From Halobacillus salinus (GTDB lineage: Bacteria; Bacillota; Bacilli; Bacillales; Halobacillaceae), in assembly GCF_004684905.1 (NCBI RefSeq), contig NZ_SRJC01000001.1, forward strand, positions 372,001 through 436,000: a DNA stretch of 64,000 bases, written 5' to 3'. A model generated the notes under the pieces. The model was not told the DNA's origin and did no database searches. It saw only the letters and a list, made by a program, of their open reading frames with translations. The translations under genes were made by a program, and so were the position numbers. Shown in pieces: positions 41,183-49,772 of the stretch (positions are counted from its first letter, which is position 1; each line of letters begins with the position of its first letter).

Positions 41183-42865
41183 TTACATTTGATCTGGTGC
41201 TTCAATACCTAGTATCTCAAGCCCGTTTTGCAAAATGAGATTTACAGAATAGATCAGCGTAAGGCGGCCCGCTTCTTGGTCACTATCCAAAATTTGATTG
41301 TGGGCATAATAGTGATTGAAGGATCTTGAGACATCCAACAGGTATTTGGCGATTCGAGAGGGATCATACTGTTCGTATGACTCTTTAACTACCTTCGGAA
41401 AGGCGCGGACTAACTTGATTAAAGGCCATGCTTTCTCATCCACAAGTTTTACTTCCGCGTCTTCTTTCTCGTATCCAGCTTTCTTCAATAGAGACTTCGT
41501 GCGGACGTGAGTGTACTGGACGTAAGGACCGGTATTTCCTTCAAAGGAGAGCATGTCATCCAAAGAAAATTCTACGTCGTGTGTACGGTCGTGCTTCAGG
41601 TCATGGAAAATGACCGAACCGACGCCGACTTGACGGGCAACCTGCTCTTGGTTCTTGAGGTCAGGATTTTTATCGGCGATGTTCTCTCTGGCACGGTCGA
41701 TCGCTTCCTGCAAGACCTGTTCAAGTAAGACAGTTTTGCCCGCACGTGTCGACATCTTCTTTCCATCCTTCAATATCATCCCGAATGGTACATGGTGCAT
41801 GTCGTTCGCCCATGGTAAATCCATTTTGTCCAGTACGTATTTCACCTGTTGGAAGTGGAGAGTCTGCTCATGGCCTACGAGGTAGAGAGACTCTGCAAAA
41901 TGAAACGACTCGTATCGATCGATAGCAGCAGCCAAATCACGCGTCGCATAGGTCGTTGTACCGTTACTCTTACGAATTAAGCATGGGGGAAGCTCTTGTT
42001 CATCTAATCGGACGACTTGAGCTCCATCAGATTCTTCTAGAAGCCCAGCTCCCGCAATACGTTTTATTACACCCTCCATCTTATCGTTGTAATACGCTTC
42101 GCCGCGGGTCAAATCGAACGTCACTCCGAGCAAGTCGTAAATGCGGTCGAATTCTTGCAAGGATACATCTTTAAACCAACGCCAAAGCTCCAGCACTTCA
42201 GGGTCGGCATCTTCAAGTTTTTTGAAACATGTTCTACCTTCATCGATTAGAGTTGGGTCTGTTTTAGCTTCTTCATGGAACTTGACGTATATACGAGTTA
42301 ATTCTGTTAGGGGATCAGCCTGGATAGCGTCGTCGTCCCCCCAACGATGATACGCTGCAACGAGCTTCCCGAATTGAGTGCCATAGTCTCCGATGTAATT
42401 GACTTTTACCGTTTCAAACCCACACTTCTCTGCCAGGTTGCTGATGGCATTCCCGATAATTGTTGAACGTAAGTGCCCCATGGAAAAAGGCTTTGCTATA
42501 TTAGGGGAAGACATATCCAAAACGACAGTCTTCTCTGCACCGAAATTATGAGATCCGTAGTCGCGGTCGTTTGCAAGCACTTCTTTAAGGGTTTCTTCTG
42601 TAAAAAAAGATTGATCCAGGAACACATTTACGTACCCGCCAGCAGATTCTGCTTTCGTGATATGAGGGTGCTTCAGCTTTTCAGCTAACTCATCGGCAAT
42701 CAGCTTAGGATTCTTTTTGAACTCCTTAGCTAAAGGGAAACAAGGAAATGCAAGATCACCGAAAGATTCTTTCTTAGGGAGTTCGAGTTGCTCATAGACC
42801 CACTCTCGTGAGTAAGGCTCACCTAGTATATGAGAGAGTTGTAAGGCCAACATGTGTTTTTCCAT
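41183..42865 (-). CDS. argS: Arginyl-tRNA synthetase
   Basis: A 560-residue class I synthetase with an additional N-terminal domain (residues ~1-90). The HIGH motif appears as PFSMGHLRST, and the KMSKS motif as DGKKMSTRAG. The C-terminal DALR domain ends SVNLILQNGLEILGIEAPDQM. It charges tRNA-Arg. A T-box leader with an Arg-type specifier and a good sigma-A promoter precede it. It is monocistronic. Confidence 0.95.
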   Translation of the reverse strand: MEKHMLALQLSHILGEPYSREWVYEQLELPKKESFGDLAFPCFPLAKEFKKNPKLIADELAEKLKHPHITKAESAGGYVNVFLDQSFFTEETLKEVLANDRDYGSHNFGAEKTVVLDMSSPNIAKPFSMGHLRSTIIGNAISNLAEKCGFETVKVNYIGDYGTQFGKLVAAYHRWGDDDAIQADPLTELTRIYVKFHEEAKTDPTLIDEGRTCFKKLEDADPEVLELWRWFKDVSLQEFDRIYDLLGVTFDLTRGEAYYNDKMEGVIKRIAGAGLLEESDGAQVVRLDEQELPPCLIRKSNGTTTYATRDLAAAIDRYESFHFAESLYLVGHEQTLHFQQVKYVLDKMDLPWANDMHHVPFGMILKDGKKMSTRAGKTVLLEQVLQEAIDRARENIADKNPDLKNQEQVARQVGVGSVIFHDLKHDRTHDVEFSLDDMLSFEGNTGPYVQYTHVRTKSLLKKAGYEKEDAEVKLVDEKAWPLIKLVRAFPKVVKESYEQYDPSRIAKYLLDVSRSFNHYYAHNQILDSDQEAGRLTLIYSVNLILQNGLEILGIEAPDQM

Positions 42866-42889
42866 TCCATCATTCCTCCTTTATATACA

Positions 42890-43126
42890 AAAAACCTCGT
42901 CTCCTAAAAAGAGACGAGGTCTACTCGCGGTACCACTCTTATAGCTGATGTCAGCCACTCTACGTTGATAACGGGGAAACATCCCCGGCCTTTTCCTACT
43001 AGTCGTTCAGAAAAGGCTTCTCCAAAGTCCGGTTCACAGACAGACTGACTATCAGGCTTCCACCAACCCTGACTCGCTGAAGTAATCTGTCCATTACTCT
43101 CTTTTTCCACGAATTTCATATGATTT
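42890..43126 (-). promoter_or_regulatory. T-box leader of argS
   Basis: On the minus strand the leader contains the Stem I GCGAGTCAGGGTTGGTGGAA element near 43080, the specifier region GAACCGGACTTTGGAG near 43035-43020 (CGG for arginine at 43031-43029), the T-box GTGGTACCGCG near 42936-42926, and a terminator CCTCGTCTC / GAGACGAGG followed by six T. Uncharged tRNA-Arg should stabilise the antiterminator. Confidence 0.92.
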
Positions 43127-43132
43127 GAAAAG

Positions 43133-43161
43133 ATTATAGCGAACCACCGGATGAATTGCAA
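43133..43161 (-). promoter_or_regulatory. Sigma-A promoter of argS
   Basis: TTGCAA (43161-43156) and a perfect TATAAT (43138-43133) are separated by 17 bp on the minus strand. The predicted RNA start, near 43126, fits the 5' end of the T box. Confidence 0.85.
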
Positions 43162-43196
43162 GAGCTTTTCACAAGATAGGAAGAGGAGGGATGACG

Positions 43197-43785
43197 ATGG
43201 ATTGGATTTGGAAAGCCATTCTTATTATTCTAGTCGGCACGTTCATTTTGCGCATTGCAGGAAGAAAGTCGATATCCCAGATGACTCTTTCGCAGACGGT
43301 GATCATGATTGCAATCGGATCTTTATTGATTCAACCTGTATCTGGTAAAAACATATGGGTGACGTTCGGGGTAGGTGGAGTTTTAGTTCTGACCCTCGTA
43401 GTTATGGAATTCCTGCAGGTGAAGGTGGACTTTTTCGAGAAGTATTTGACGGGCAGGTCGGTCTCTATTATTAAAGATGGGCGACTACAAGAGAAAGAGA
43501 TGAAGAAGTTGAGGCTGACAGTGGACCAATTAGAGATGAAATGTCGTCAACAGAACGTCACTTCGCTTCGGGATATCCAATCGGCCACGCTTGAGCCCTA
43601 ATGGTCAGGTGGGCATCGAGCTGAAGGAAATGAGCAAACCCGCAACAAAGCAGGATCTCGAACAACTGAAAAACGAATTGCTTCATCTGAGTAGCCAGCA
43701 TGTCAGTAAGGCAAAGAATGATAATATTTTCAAAGAAGTCGAAACAAAGCATCATAGCTATCCACACAAGGACAATCTGCAATAA
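43197..43785 (+). pseudogene. DUF421 (YetF/YdfS-like) membrane protein interrupted by a +1 frameshift
   Basis: The first frame (from ATG 43197, behind AAGAGGAGGG) encodes about 134 residues: three membrane helices, then the DUF421 cytosolic strand FFEKYLTGRSVSIIKDGRLQ and QNVTSLRDIQSATLEP. It then hits TAA at 43599. One base further the frame continues NGQVGIELKEMSKPATKQ, which is the direct continuation of DUF421 proteins (TLEP-NGQ). So a single extra T at CCC-T-AAT breaks the gene; the joined product would be about 195 residues. It lies next to the thioredoxin-like gene, as in B. subtilis ydfQ-ydfR-ydfS. Confidence 0.75.
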
Positions 43786-43844
43786 GCATATATCGAGATA
43801 AAGAGACCATGTTACTGATAAAATAGATAGCAGAGGTGAAAGAT

Positions 43845-44171
43845 ATGCAATCATTACATGCAATAGAAGAAATGGATTCTTTTCTTCAAACGGAAACCAT
43901 AACACTCTTATACATCTCCCAACCGAACTGTTCCGTCTGCCACGCGCTTCTACCCCAAGTAGAAGAACTGCTGGAGGAGTATCCAGATATTCAAGCGAGA
44001 CATATGGATGCTTCGGAGGTTCCGGAGATAGCAGGCCGTCTATCGGTGATGACCGTTCCGGCTGTATTGGTTTTTGTAGAAGGGAAAGAGATGTTCCGCA
44101 AAGCGCGCTTCGTACCGATGGGCGAGCTGAACCAGCAATTAGCTAAACTGAATCATTTCATTAATGAGTGA
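43845..44171 (+). CDS. Thioredoxin-like protein (YdfQ-like)
   Basis: A 108-residue thioredoxin-fold protein. The redox centre is QPNCSVCHALLP (Cys29 and Cys32), with a cis-Pro near VMTVPAVLVF. The atypical CSVC differs from CGPC, suggesting specialised disulfide chemistry. The ATG at 43845 follows CAGAGG by eight bases. The gene follows the DUF421 gene, as ydfQ accompanies ydfR/ydfS in B. subtilis. A strong terminator ends it. Confidence 0.85.
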   Translation: MQSLHAIEEMDSFLQTETITLLYISQPNCSVCHALLPQVEELLEEYPDIQARHMDASEVPEIAGRLSVMTVPAVLVFVEGKEMFRKARFVPMGELNQQLAKLNHFINE

Positions 44172-44172
44172 G

Positions 44173-44202
44173 AACCACCTTTTCTAAAGGTGGTTTTTTT
44201 AC
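44173..44202 (+). terminator. Terminator of the thioredoxin-like gene
   Basis: The 10-bp stem AACCACCTTT / AAAGGTGGTT has a TCT loop and seven T. Confidence 0.9.
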
Positions 44203-44319
44203 TCTATTTGAAGTTTGATTATTCAGTCAATTTTGTTTTTCGGAAAATTCAACCCGCAAATATTATCCTGAGACGGAAATATTCTTGATGAGAGACGATA
44301 AAGTGGAAATATCTCTCCA

Positions 44320-44333
44320 TGAAACCGTTTACA
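44320..44333 (+). promoter_or_regulatory. Consensus cre box (CcpA site) upstream of the proline operon
   Basis: TGAAACCGTTTACA agrees at every defined position with the Bacillus consensus TGWAANCGNTNWCA. It lies 42 bp upstream of the -35 element, where CcpA sites usually activate, not repress. Confidence 0.6.
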
Positions 44334-44375
44334 CTCACTAATTGGCTCTTATAGGCATGACTTGCCAAAAACCGG

Positions 44376-44403
44376 TTGATAAAGATTTTCCAAGTGTTAT
44401 GAT
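44376..44403 (+). promoter_or_regulatory. Sigma-A promoter of the proline operon
   Basis: TTGATA (44376-44381) and TATGAT (44398-44403) are separated by 16 bp. The start codon is 58 bp downstream of the -10. No T-box or other leader hairpin was seen in between. Confidence 0.7.
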
Positions 44404-44460
44404 GAAAAACGTCTTGAAGAGAGAAACCAAAAAAATGAAAAACGGGAGAGATGAACCCAC

Positions 44461-45303
44461 ATGATCAATAAAAAGATTGCTTTTCTAGGTGCCGGCTCAA
44501 TGGCAGAAGCGATGATTTCCGGTATGGCAGAATCAGGAACCATAGCAAAAGAAAACATCATCGTCACCAATAGAAGTAATCAAGATCGCCTCAATTCAAT
44601 CCACGAAAAATATGGCGTACGCACAGTATTAAAAGATGAACTCGATTTCTCAGAAGTCGATCAATTCATTTTGGCAATGAAACCGAAAGATATTGATGCA
44701 GTACTAGCCGATCTCAAAGATAAAATCCAACCAAATCAAGTTCTTGTGTCCGTATTGGCTGGTATTTCCACGTCCTATATGGAAGAACGCTTGAACGAAA
44801 ACCAACAAGTCATTCGAGTGATGCCGAATACGTCCAGTATGCTGAGAGAGTCAGCGACAGCGCTGTGCCCTGGTAAGTATACGGATATGGAACAAGTACA
44901 GGTAGCAAAAGAGCTGCTTCGTGCCATTGGTGAAGTATTCGTCATCGAAGAAGATAAAATGGACGTCTTCACTGGTATTGCCGGAAGCGGACCTGCTTAT
45001 TTCTACTATTTGATGGAACACATCGAAGAAACAGGACGTGCAGAAGGAATGGACAGTGAGACACTACGCGAAATCGGAGCTCAGACACTGCTCGGAGCAG
45101 CCAAGATGATGCTCGAGCGTGATGAAAGTCCAACAGAACTAAGAGAAAATGTAACATCTCCAAATGGAACAACCGCAGCAGGACTTGATGCTTTGAACGC
45201 AAATGGCGGAGGCCGTGCGATCTCAGAAGCGGTCAAAGGAGCAGCAAGTCGTTCAAAAGAACTGAGTAAAGAAATCGAAGGACTATTAGTCGGAGCAAAA
45301 TAA
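44461..45303 (+). CDS. proH: Pyrroline-5-carboxylate reductase
   Basis: A 280-residue enzyme with the NAD(P) motif FLGAGSMAEAMI at the N terminus, VIRVMPNTSSMLRESATALC, and the ProC signature near the C terminus (LRENVTSPNGTTAAGLDAL). It reduces P5C to proline, the last step. It is the first gene of a three-gene set with the kinase and the phosphate reductase, the order of the Halobacillus halophilus proHJA osmolyte operon; proH is used on that analogy. Confidence 0.9.
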   Translation: MINKKIAFLGAGSMAEAMISGMAESGTIAKENIIVTNRSNQDRLNSIHEKYGVRTVLKDELDFSEVDQFILAMKPKDIDAVLADLKDKIQPNQVLVSVLAGISTSYMEERLNENQQVIRVMPNTSSMLRESATALCPGKYTDMEQVQVAKELLRAIGEVFVIEEDKMDVFTGIAGSGPAYFYYLMEHIEETGRAEGMDSETLREIGAQTLLGAAKMMLERDESPTELRENVTSPNGTTAAGLDALNANGGGRAISEAVKGAASRSKELSKEIEGLLVGAK

Positions 45304-45371
45304 GTTTTACAACACGTACCAAATAAATAAATCCTATAACACGTAGCAAATATGTATACCGCAGGAGTGAT

Positions 45372-46502
45372 ATGTTGACGAAACAGAAGAAAAGAGTCGT
45401 TATTAAAATCGGGAGTAGTTCCCTTACAAGCTTGCACGGTGAAATCAGCCGCCGTAAGCTAGAAAAATTGGTTGATGAAGTCGTCCGCTTGAAAGACGAC
45501 GGCCACGAAGTTCTACTAGTATCCTCAGGAGCTGTAGCCGCTGGGTACCGCAAACTCGGTTGCCTGGAGCGCCCAAGCTCTCTTCCAGAAAAACAAGCCG
45601 CTGCATCCATTGGTCAAGGACTATTGATGGAATCCTATTCCGACCTGTTCTTGTCCCACGGTTATAATGGATCTCAAATCTTAATTACACGAAGTGACTT
45701 TTCCGATGAAAATCGGTATAACAACGCTCGTAATACCATCAATGTATTGCTTGAGCGTGGAATCATCCCGATTGTAAACGAAAATGATACGATCACGATC
45801 GATCGCTTGAAATTCGGAGACAACGACACCTTATCTGCTAAGGTAGCAGGTCTTGTCGATGCTGACCAATTGATCATCTTATCTGATATCGATGGGTTAT
45901 ACGATGACGACCCTAGAAAAAATGAAAATGCAGAACTTCTTGAGACCGTCACCGATATTACTCCAGAGATCGAAGCTGTAGCAGGAGAGCCAGGAAGTGA
46001 CGTCGGTACCGGCGGTATGAAGTCGAAAATCGATGCCTTCAAGATTACTATGGCATCCGGTATTGCCTCTTTCTTAGGAAAAGCAGGAGTCGACGACATC
46101 GTTTATGATGCCGTATACGGTAATGCAAGAGGCACGTACTTCGAAACAGGAGAAGATTCCGAGAACCTGGATCAGAAGAAACAATGGATCGCCTTCAACT
46201 CCGGACCAGAAGGAGAAGTCATTATCGATCATCGTGCCAAAGAGTCGATCGTCGAAATGAAGAAGAGTCTTCTTCCGATGAACGTCCACCACGTGAACGG
46301 ACGTTTCGGTAAAGGGGCAGTGGTTCGCATCCACGACCTTCAAGGCGAAGAAATCGGACTTGGTGTCGTTAATTATTCTTCTGAAGAGATGAAAGAAATG
46401 ATCGGACTGACAGAACCAGAGCTTGAATCATATGAAAAACCAGCAATCGAACGTAAAGATTTTGTTTGTCATTTAGAAGTTTCCATGCCCGTAGGTGTTT
46501 AA
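45372..46502 (+). CDS. proJ: Glutamate 5-kinase
   Basis: A 376-residue kinase. The amino-acid kinase domain shows VVIKIGSSSLT near residue 8, LLVSSGAVAAG near 45, VNENDTITID near 140 and GGMKSKIDAFK near 215. A C-terminal PUA domain (about 280-360, FGKGAVVRIHDLQGEEIGLGVVNY) is present. It makes gamma-glutamyl phosphate from glutamate and ATP. Osmolyte-type kinases are less feedback-inhibited by proline, which cannot be read here. GCAGGAGTGAT precedes the ATG. Confidence 0.92.
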   Translation: MLTKQKKRVVIKIGSSSLTSLHGEISRRKLEKLVDEVVRLKDDGHEVLLVSSGAVAAGYRKLGCLERPSSLPEKQAAASIGQGLLMESYSDLFLSHGYNGSQILITRSDFSDENRYNNARNTINVLLERGIIPIVNENDTITIDRLKFGDNDTLSAKVAGLVDADQLIILSDIDGLYDDDPRKNENAELLETVTDITPEIEAVAGEPGSDVGTGGMKSKIDAFKITMASGIASFLGKAGVDDIVYDAVYGNARGTYFETGEDSENLDQKKQWIAFNSGPEGEVIIDHRAKESIVEMKKSLLPMNVHHVNGRFGKGAVVRIHDLQGEEIGLGVVNYSSEEMKEMIGLTEPELESYEKPAIERKDFVCHLEVSMPVGV

Positions 46503-46523
46503 AATACTCATAGGAGGTCTTTG

Positions 46524-47783
46524 ATGACTGTATTAAATAAAGTGAACGTTGAAGCGCAAGCGATTGAAGCGAAGAAAGCATCCAAGAAATTGATGGTACT
46601 TTCTGAGGTTGAGAAAAACGATGCCCTTCTACATCTTGCTGATGTACTAGAACGCGAATACGAAACGATTCTAGCAGCGAACGAAAAAGACTTGGCGGCA
46701 GGCCGCGAGAAGGGATTCACAGACGCGTTCATGGATCGTCTATCTCTATCCAAAGAACGTATCGCAGATTTCGCTCAAGGACTACGCGATGTTGCGAAGC
46801 TGGATGATCCGACTGGTCAAGTGCTATCTGACTGGACACTTGAAAATGGTCTCCAGGTCGAGAAAGTAACTGTACCACTAGGTGTTATCGGCATGATTTA
46901 CGAAGCACGCCCTAACGTTACAGTAGACGCAACTGGTCTTGCCTTGAAATCAGGTAACGCGATTGTACTAAAAGGCGGATCCAACGCAATCAACTCTAAC
47001 GCTGCAATCGTTGAAGTGATGCACAAAGGTCTGGAAGAAACGAAGATTCCAAAAGAAGCCGTGCAATTCATCGCTTCTACAGACCGTGCAGCAACGAATG
47101 AACTATTCACGATGAAAGAACACATCGACGTCCTAATCCCACGCGGAGGCGGCAAACTCATCCAAGCTGTAGTAGAAAATGCGACAGTACCAGTTCTTGA
47201 AACTGGTGTCGGTAACTGCCACATCTATATCGACAAAGCAGCAGACGTTGAAAAAGCAATCAACATTCTTGTGAATGCGAAGACGGATCGTCCTGCAGTA
47301 TGTAACGCAGCAGAGACTCTGATTGTCCACAAAGAGTGGCTCGCTGCTAACCGCGACGCTTTGGTAAGCGCGCTTCAGGAGAATGATATCCAAGTACACG
47401 GAGATGACCACGTGCTTGAACTGATTCCAGGATCCGTTGCTGCTGGCGAAGAGGACTGGTCTAACGAATACTTGAGCACAGACATCGCTGTGAAATCCGT
47501 AGATGATGTAGTCGAAGCAATCGAACACATCGAAATGTACGGTACCAAGCACTCTGAAGCAATCATCACAGAAGACGGCGAAGCTGCTCAGAAATTCTTA
47601 GCACTTGTCGACGCTGCAGCTCTTTACCACAATGCTTCCACACGTTTCACAGACGGTGGTGCACTAGGGTTTGGTGCTGAGATCGGTATTTCCACACAAA
47701 AACTACACGCTCGTGGCCCAATGGGTCTACCGGCGCTTACAACGGTTAAGTTCCTTATGAAAGGTACTGGCCAAATCCGATAA
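46524..47783 (+). CDS. proA: Glutamate-5-semialdehyde dehydrogenase (gamma-glutamyl phosphate reductase)
   Basis: A 419-residue aldehyde-dehydrogenase-fold enzyme. The catalytic Cys is in RPAVCNAAETLIVH (near residue 257), with IYEARPNVTVDATGL near 125 and IPRGGGKLI near 205. It reduces gamma-glutamyl phosphate with NADPH; the semialdehyde cyclises to P5C for ProH. TAGGAGGTCTTTG precedes the ATG at 46524. The operon is closed by a terminator. Confidence 0.95.
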   Translation: MTVLNKVNVEAQAIEAKKASKKLMVLSEVEKNDALLHLADVLEREYETILAANEKDLAAGREKGFTDAFMDRLSLSKERIADFAQGLRDVAKLDDPTGQVLSDWTLENGLQVEKVTVPLGVIGMIYEARPNVTVDATGLALKSGNAIVLKGGSNAINSNAAIVEVMHKGLEETKIPKEAVQFIASTDRAATNELFTMKEHIDVLIPRGGGKLIQAVVENATVPVLETGVGNCHIYIDKAADVEKAINILVNAKTDRPAVCNAAETLIVHKEWLAANRDALVSALQENDIQVHGDDHVLELIPGSVAAGEEDWSNEYLSTDIAVKSVDDVVEAIEHIEMYGTKHSEAIITEDGEAAQKFLALVDAAALYHNASTRFTDGGALGFGAEIGISTQKLHARGPMGLPALTTVKFLMKGTGQIR

Positions 47784-47792
47784 ATCGGATGG

Positions 47793-47825
47793 AAGGGAAA
47801 CTCTTTTAAGAGTTTCCCTTTTTTG
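47793..47825 (+). terminator. Terminator of the proline operon
   Basis: The 13-bp arms AAGGGAAACTCTT / AAGAGTTTCCCTT are followed by a T run. Confidence 0.9.
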
Positions 47826-47845
47826 TGTGGTTGGGATGGTGGGGG

Positions 47846-47971
47846 ATTGTGCCGCAACTCTGGTAGAAAGTTCCCTGTCTGAGGGGAAATGTGACTTAAC
47901 TAGACGGTAAAGTGCCCTAACGCCAGAACAAAGTGCCCTAACTCCAAGTGAAAGTGCCCTAACCCCAAAAC
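47846..47971. repeat. Six degenerate 21-bp tandem repeats
   Basis: Units start at 47846, 47867, 47888, 47909, 47930 and 47951, an exact 21-bp period. The last three share AAAGTGCCCTAACnCCA. The earlier ones keep the GTG...AAC or TTCCC core with substitutions. The block lies between the proA terminator and the convergent NERD remnant. Confidence 0.75.
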
Positions 47972-47981
47972 CACCATAAAA

Positions 47982-48847
47982 CTATTTAGAAATGCAGTAA
48001 GTTCTCGCTTTAGAATGCTTGGTATTGTGCTCACAACACTGAACAAGTAGTGTTCTTGCAACTTTCGCAGAATTCAACCTAGCAATCTTTCTAAAAACTG
48101 CATTCGTAATCTCACTCCCAAACAACACCGCATATTCCTGCAGCAACTTCAGATGCGCATCGCTCGACTTCCTACCACACCGGCATCGCCAATGGTCTCT
48201 TCGTCGTTCCATTCCGATAGTTCCGCAACTTGGACATTCCACTCCCCACACAAAGTCACTCATTTTTAATCCGTGTTTTTTACAACTGAAACCGTAAAAG
48301 GTGTGTTTTTCTTCTGTACAAACTGATGGAATCTCTCTCGTTCTTCGGAGTTCCATGGCACTGGTTTCTGCCGATAAGGAAGTTTGTTTAAGAGATGAGG
48401 GAGGCGTTTCGCGCGGATAATGCGATTCTTATAGCCATGGGCATCACGTCCATGAGTCTTCAGAACCGTTTGAGGGTTAGAAATGATGATGTATGGTTCG
48501 ATGGGAACTTGGGGGAAGTTGTGGTGGTGAAGCCATCGTGTCAGTTGAAGCTTATGATGCTCTACTTGAATGAAGGGATCGGTGTAGTAATCTTTCTGCC
48601 CCTTGTAATCTCGGATAAGCTGCTGGTTATCAAAGTCGAAGATCAGCTTCCCTTTATGATTTTTGACATCGATGATCGTCAGGTGGCTGTCTGAAGTGAG
48701 AAGGGAATCGACCTGGAAGTGCTGGATTCCGTCAAAAAGACGTATATCTTTGAGGTGGGTCATGTGGTCTGGAGTATATTGAAGGTAGTAATCGGTGTTT
48801 TTCTCTCCGTGGTGGCCTGATGCAATCTTCAATAGTTCTTCTTGCAA
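47982..48847 (-). pseudogene. NERD-domain nuclease-related protein, frameshifted
   Basis: Two overlapping frames encode one protein. The first (about 193 residues) is the NERD domain: FQVDSLLTSDSHLTIIDVKNHKGKLIF, then NRIIRAKRLPHLL and QKPVPWNSEERERFHQFVQKK. The second frame continues HTFYGFSCKKHGLKMSDFV, a zinc ribbon (CPSCGTIG...CRCGRKSSDAH) and a helical tail. The break is in an A-rich run near 48307-48312; one extra A restores a ~290-residue protein. The 5' end also lacks a good start: upstream codons continue in frame to a stop with only TTG available. Probably a decayed gene; a sequencing error in the A run cannot be excluded. Confidence 0.75.
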
Positions 48848-48986
48848 ACTATGATAGAAAGTGGAGTTGGACTCCAGTCCAATTGCACCAGTTCACTAGT
48901 TTTCATTCGCTGCAAAGTGTATCACGCTCCTATTTGAAACCTTTTTCATAATAGTATATCATTTTTGGAAAAAGGAGGGATTCGGC

Positions 48987-49760
48987 ATGAGGCAGTGGGA
49001 CGCCGTTCAGACAATTACGGCAAGCTTAGAAAATGATCCACTTGTGAAGGCAGTGTTTCTTAAAGGATCGATGGGGCGTGGGGAGGAAGATGAGCATTCT
49101 GATGTGGATTTGTATTGTTTAGTAGAAGAAGAGGATCGTGATGCTTTTCTGACTCATCGCAAAGAGCATCTAGAAAGTTATCAATCTTTACTTTTTTACG
49201 ATGATATATTCATCATTGCCCCACAAATCATTGCTATCTATGAGAACCTGCTTCATGTGGATCTCTTCACTGTAACGGAGGGTAGCCTCGTTCATAAGGA
49301 TTATTTCAGAGTGCTTTATGACCCGGAGAATAGGATGGAAAAGTACAGAAGGCACCAGACCCTTGTATTATCTGATAAGGAATTTCAAGACGCAGCGGAT
49401 GATGTCGCTTTTTATCTTCTCCAATATAAAAAAGCTGCTGGAAGAGGGAATGAGATTTGGGCAGTCAAGGTTTTAGAAGACTGCCTCAATGAGCTTGGAC
49501 GAGTGCTTCTGCAGAAGTATCAGCCGAACCGTGCTCAGCTTGGTCTAAAAGCTGCCTCGACTCAGTTACCTGACGAAGTGTTCAGTCAGATCGAGATGAT
49601 TTCCAATCGTTTGAACGGAGACACGCATGCTGAAGCGGCTCGTTTACTATCTGCTATTGTTCGTGAGCACTTGGATTGGCTTGAACAAGAGCTGCCAACT
49701 AGTGCGTACACTTATCCTTTTATAGAAAGAATGGTAAAAGAAATAACCCCTCAAAAGTGA
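48987..49760 (+). CDS. Nucleotidyltransferase-fold protein
   Basis: A 257-residue protein with the polymerase-beta-like motif GSMGRGEEDEHSDVDLY (near residues 26-42), where the two Asp bind the metal, and a third acidic residue expected in HVDLFTVTEG. The C-terminal half is helical, as in aminoglycoside nucleotidyltransferases and minimal nucleotidyltransferases. The substrate is unknown. The ATG follows AAAGGAGG. Confidence 0.78.
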   Translation: MRQWDAVQTITASLENDPLVKAVFLKGSMGRGEEDEHSDVDLYCLVEEEDRDAFLTHRKEHLESYQSLLFYDDIFIIAPQIIAIYENLLHVDLFTVTEGSLVHKDYFRVLYDPENRMEKYRRHQTLVLSDKEFQDAADDVAFYLLQYKKAAGRGNEIWAVKVLEDCLNELGRVLLQKYQPNRAQLGLKAASTQLPDEVFSQIEMISNRLNGDTHAEAARLLSAIVREHLDWLEQELPTSAYTYPFIERMVKEITPQK

Positions 49761-49772
49761 GGGGTTATTTGT
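49741..49772. terminator. Bidirectional terminator between the nucleotidyltransferase and the RsbR-like gene
   Basis: The 13-bp stem AAATAACCCCTCA / TGAGGGGTTATTT overlaps the 3' end of the plus-strand gene. Confidence 0.85.
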
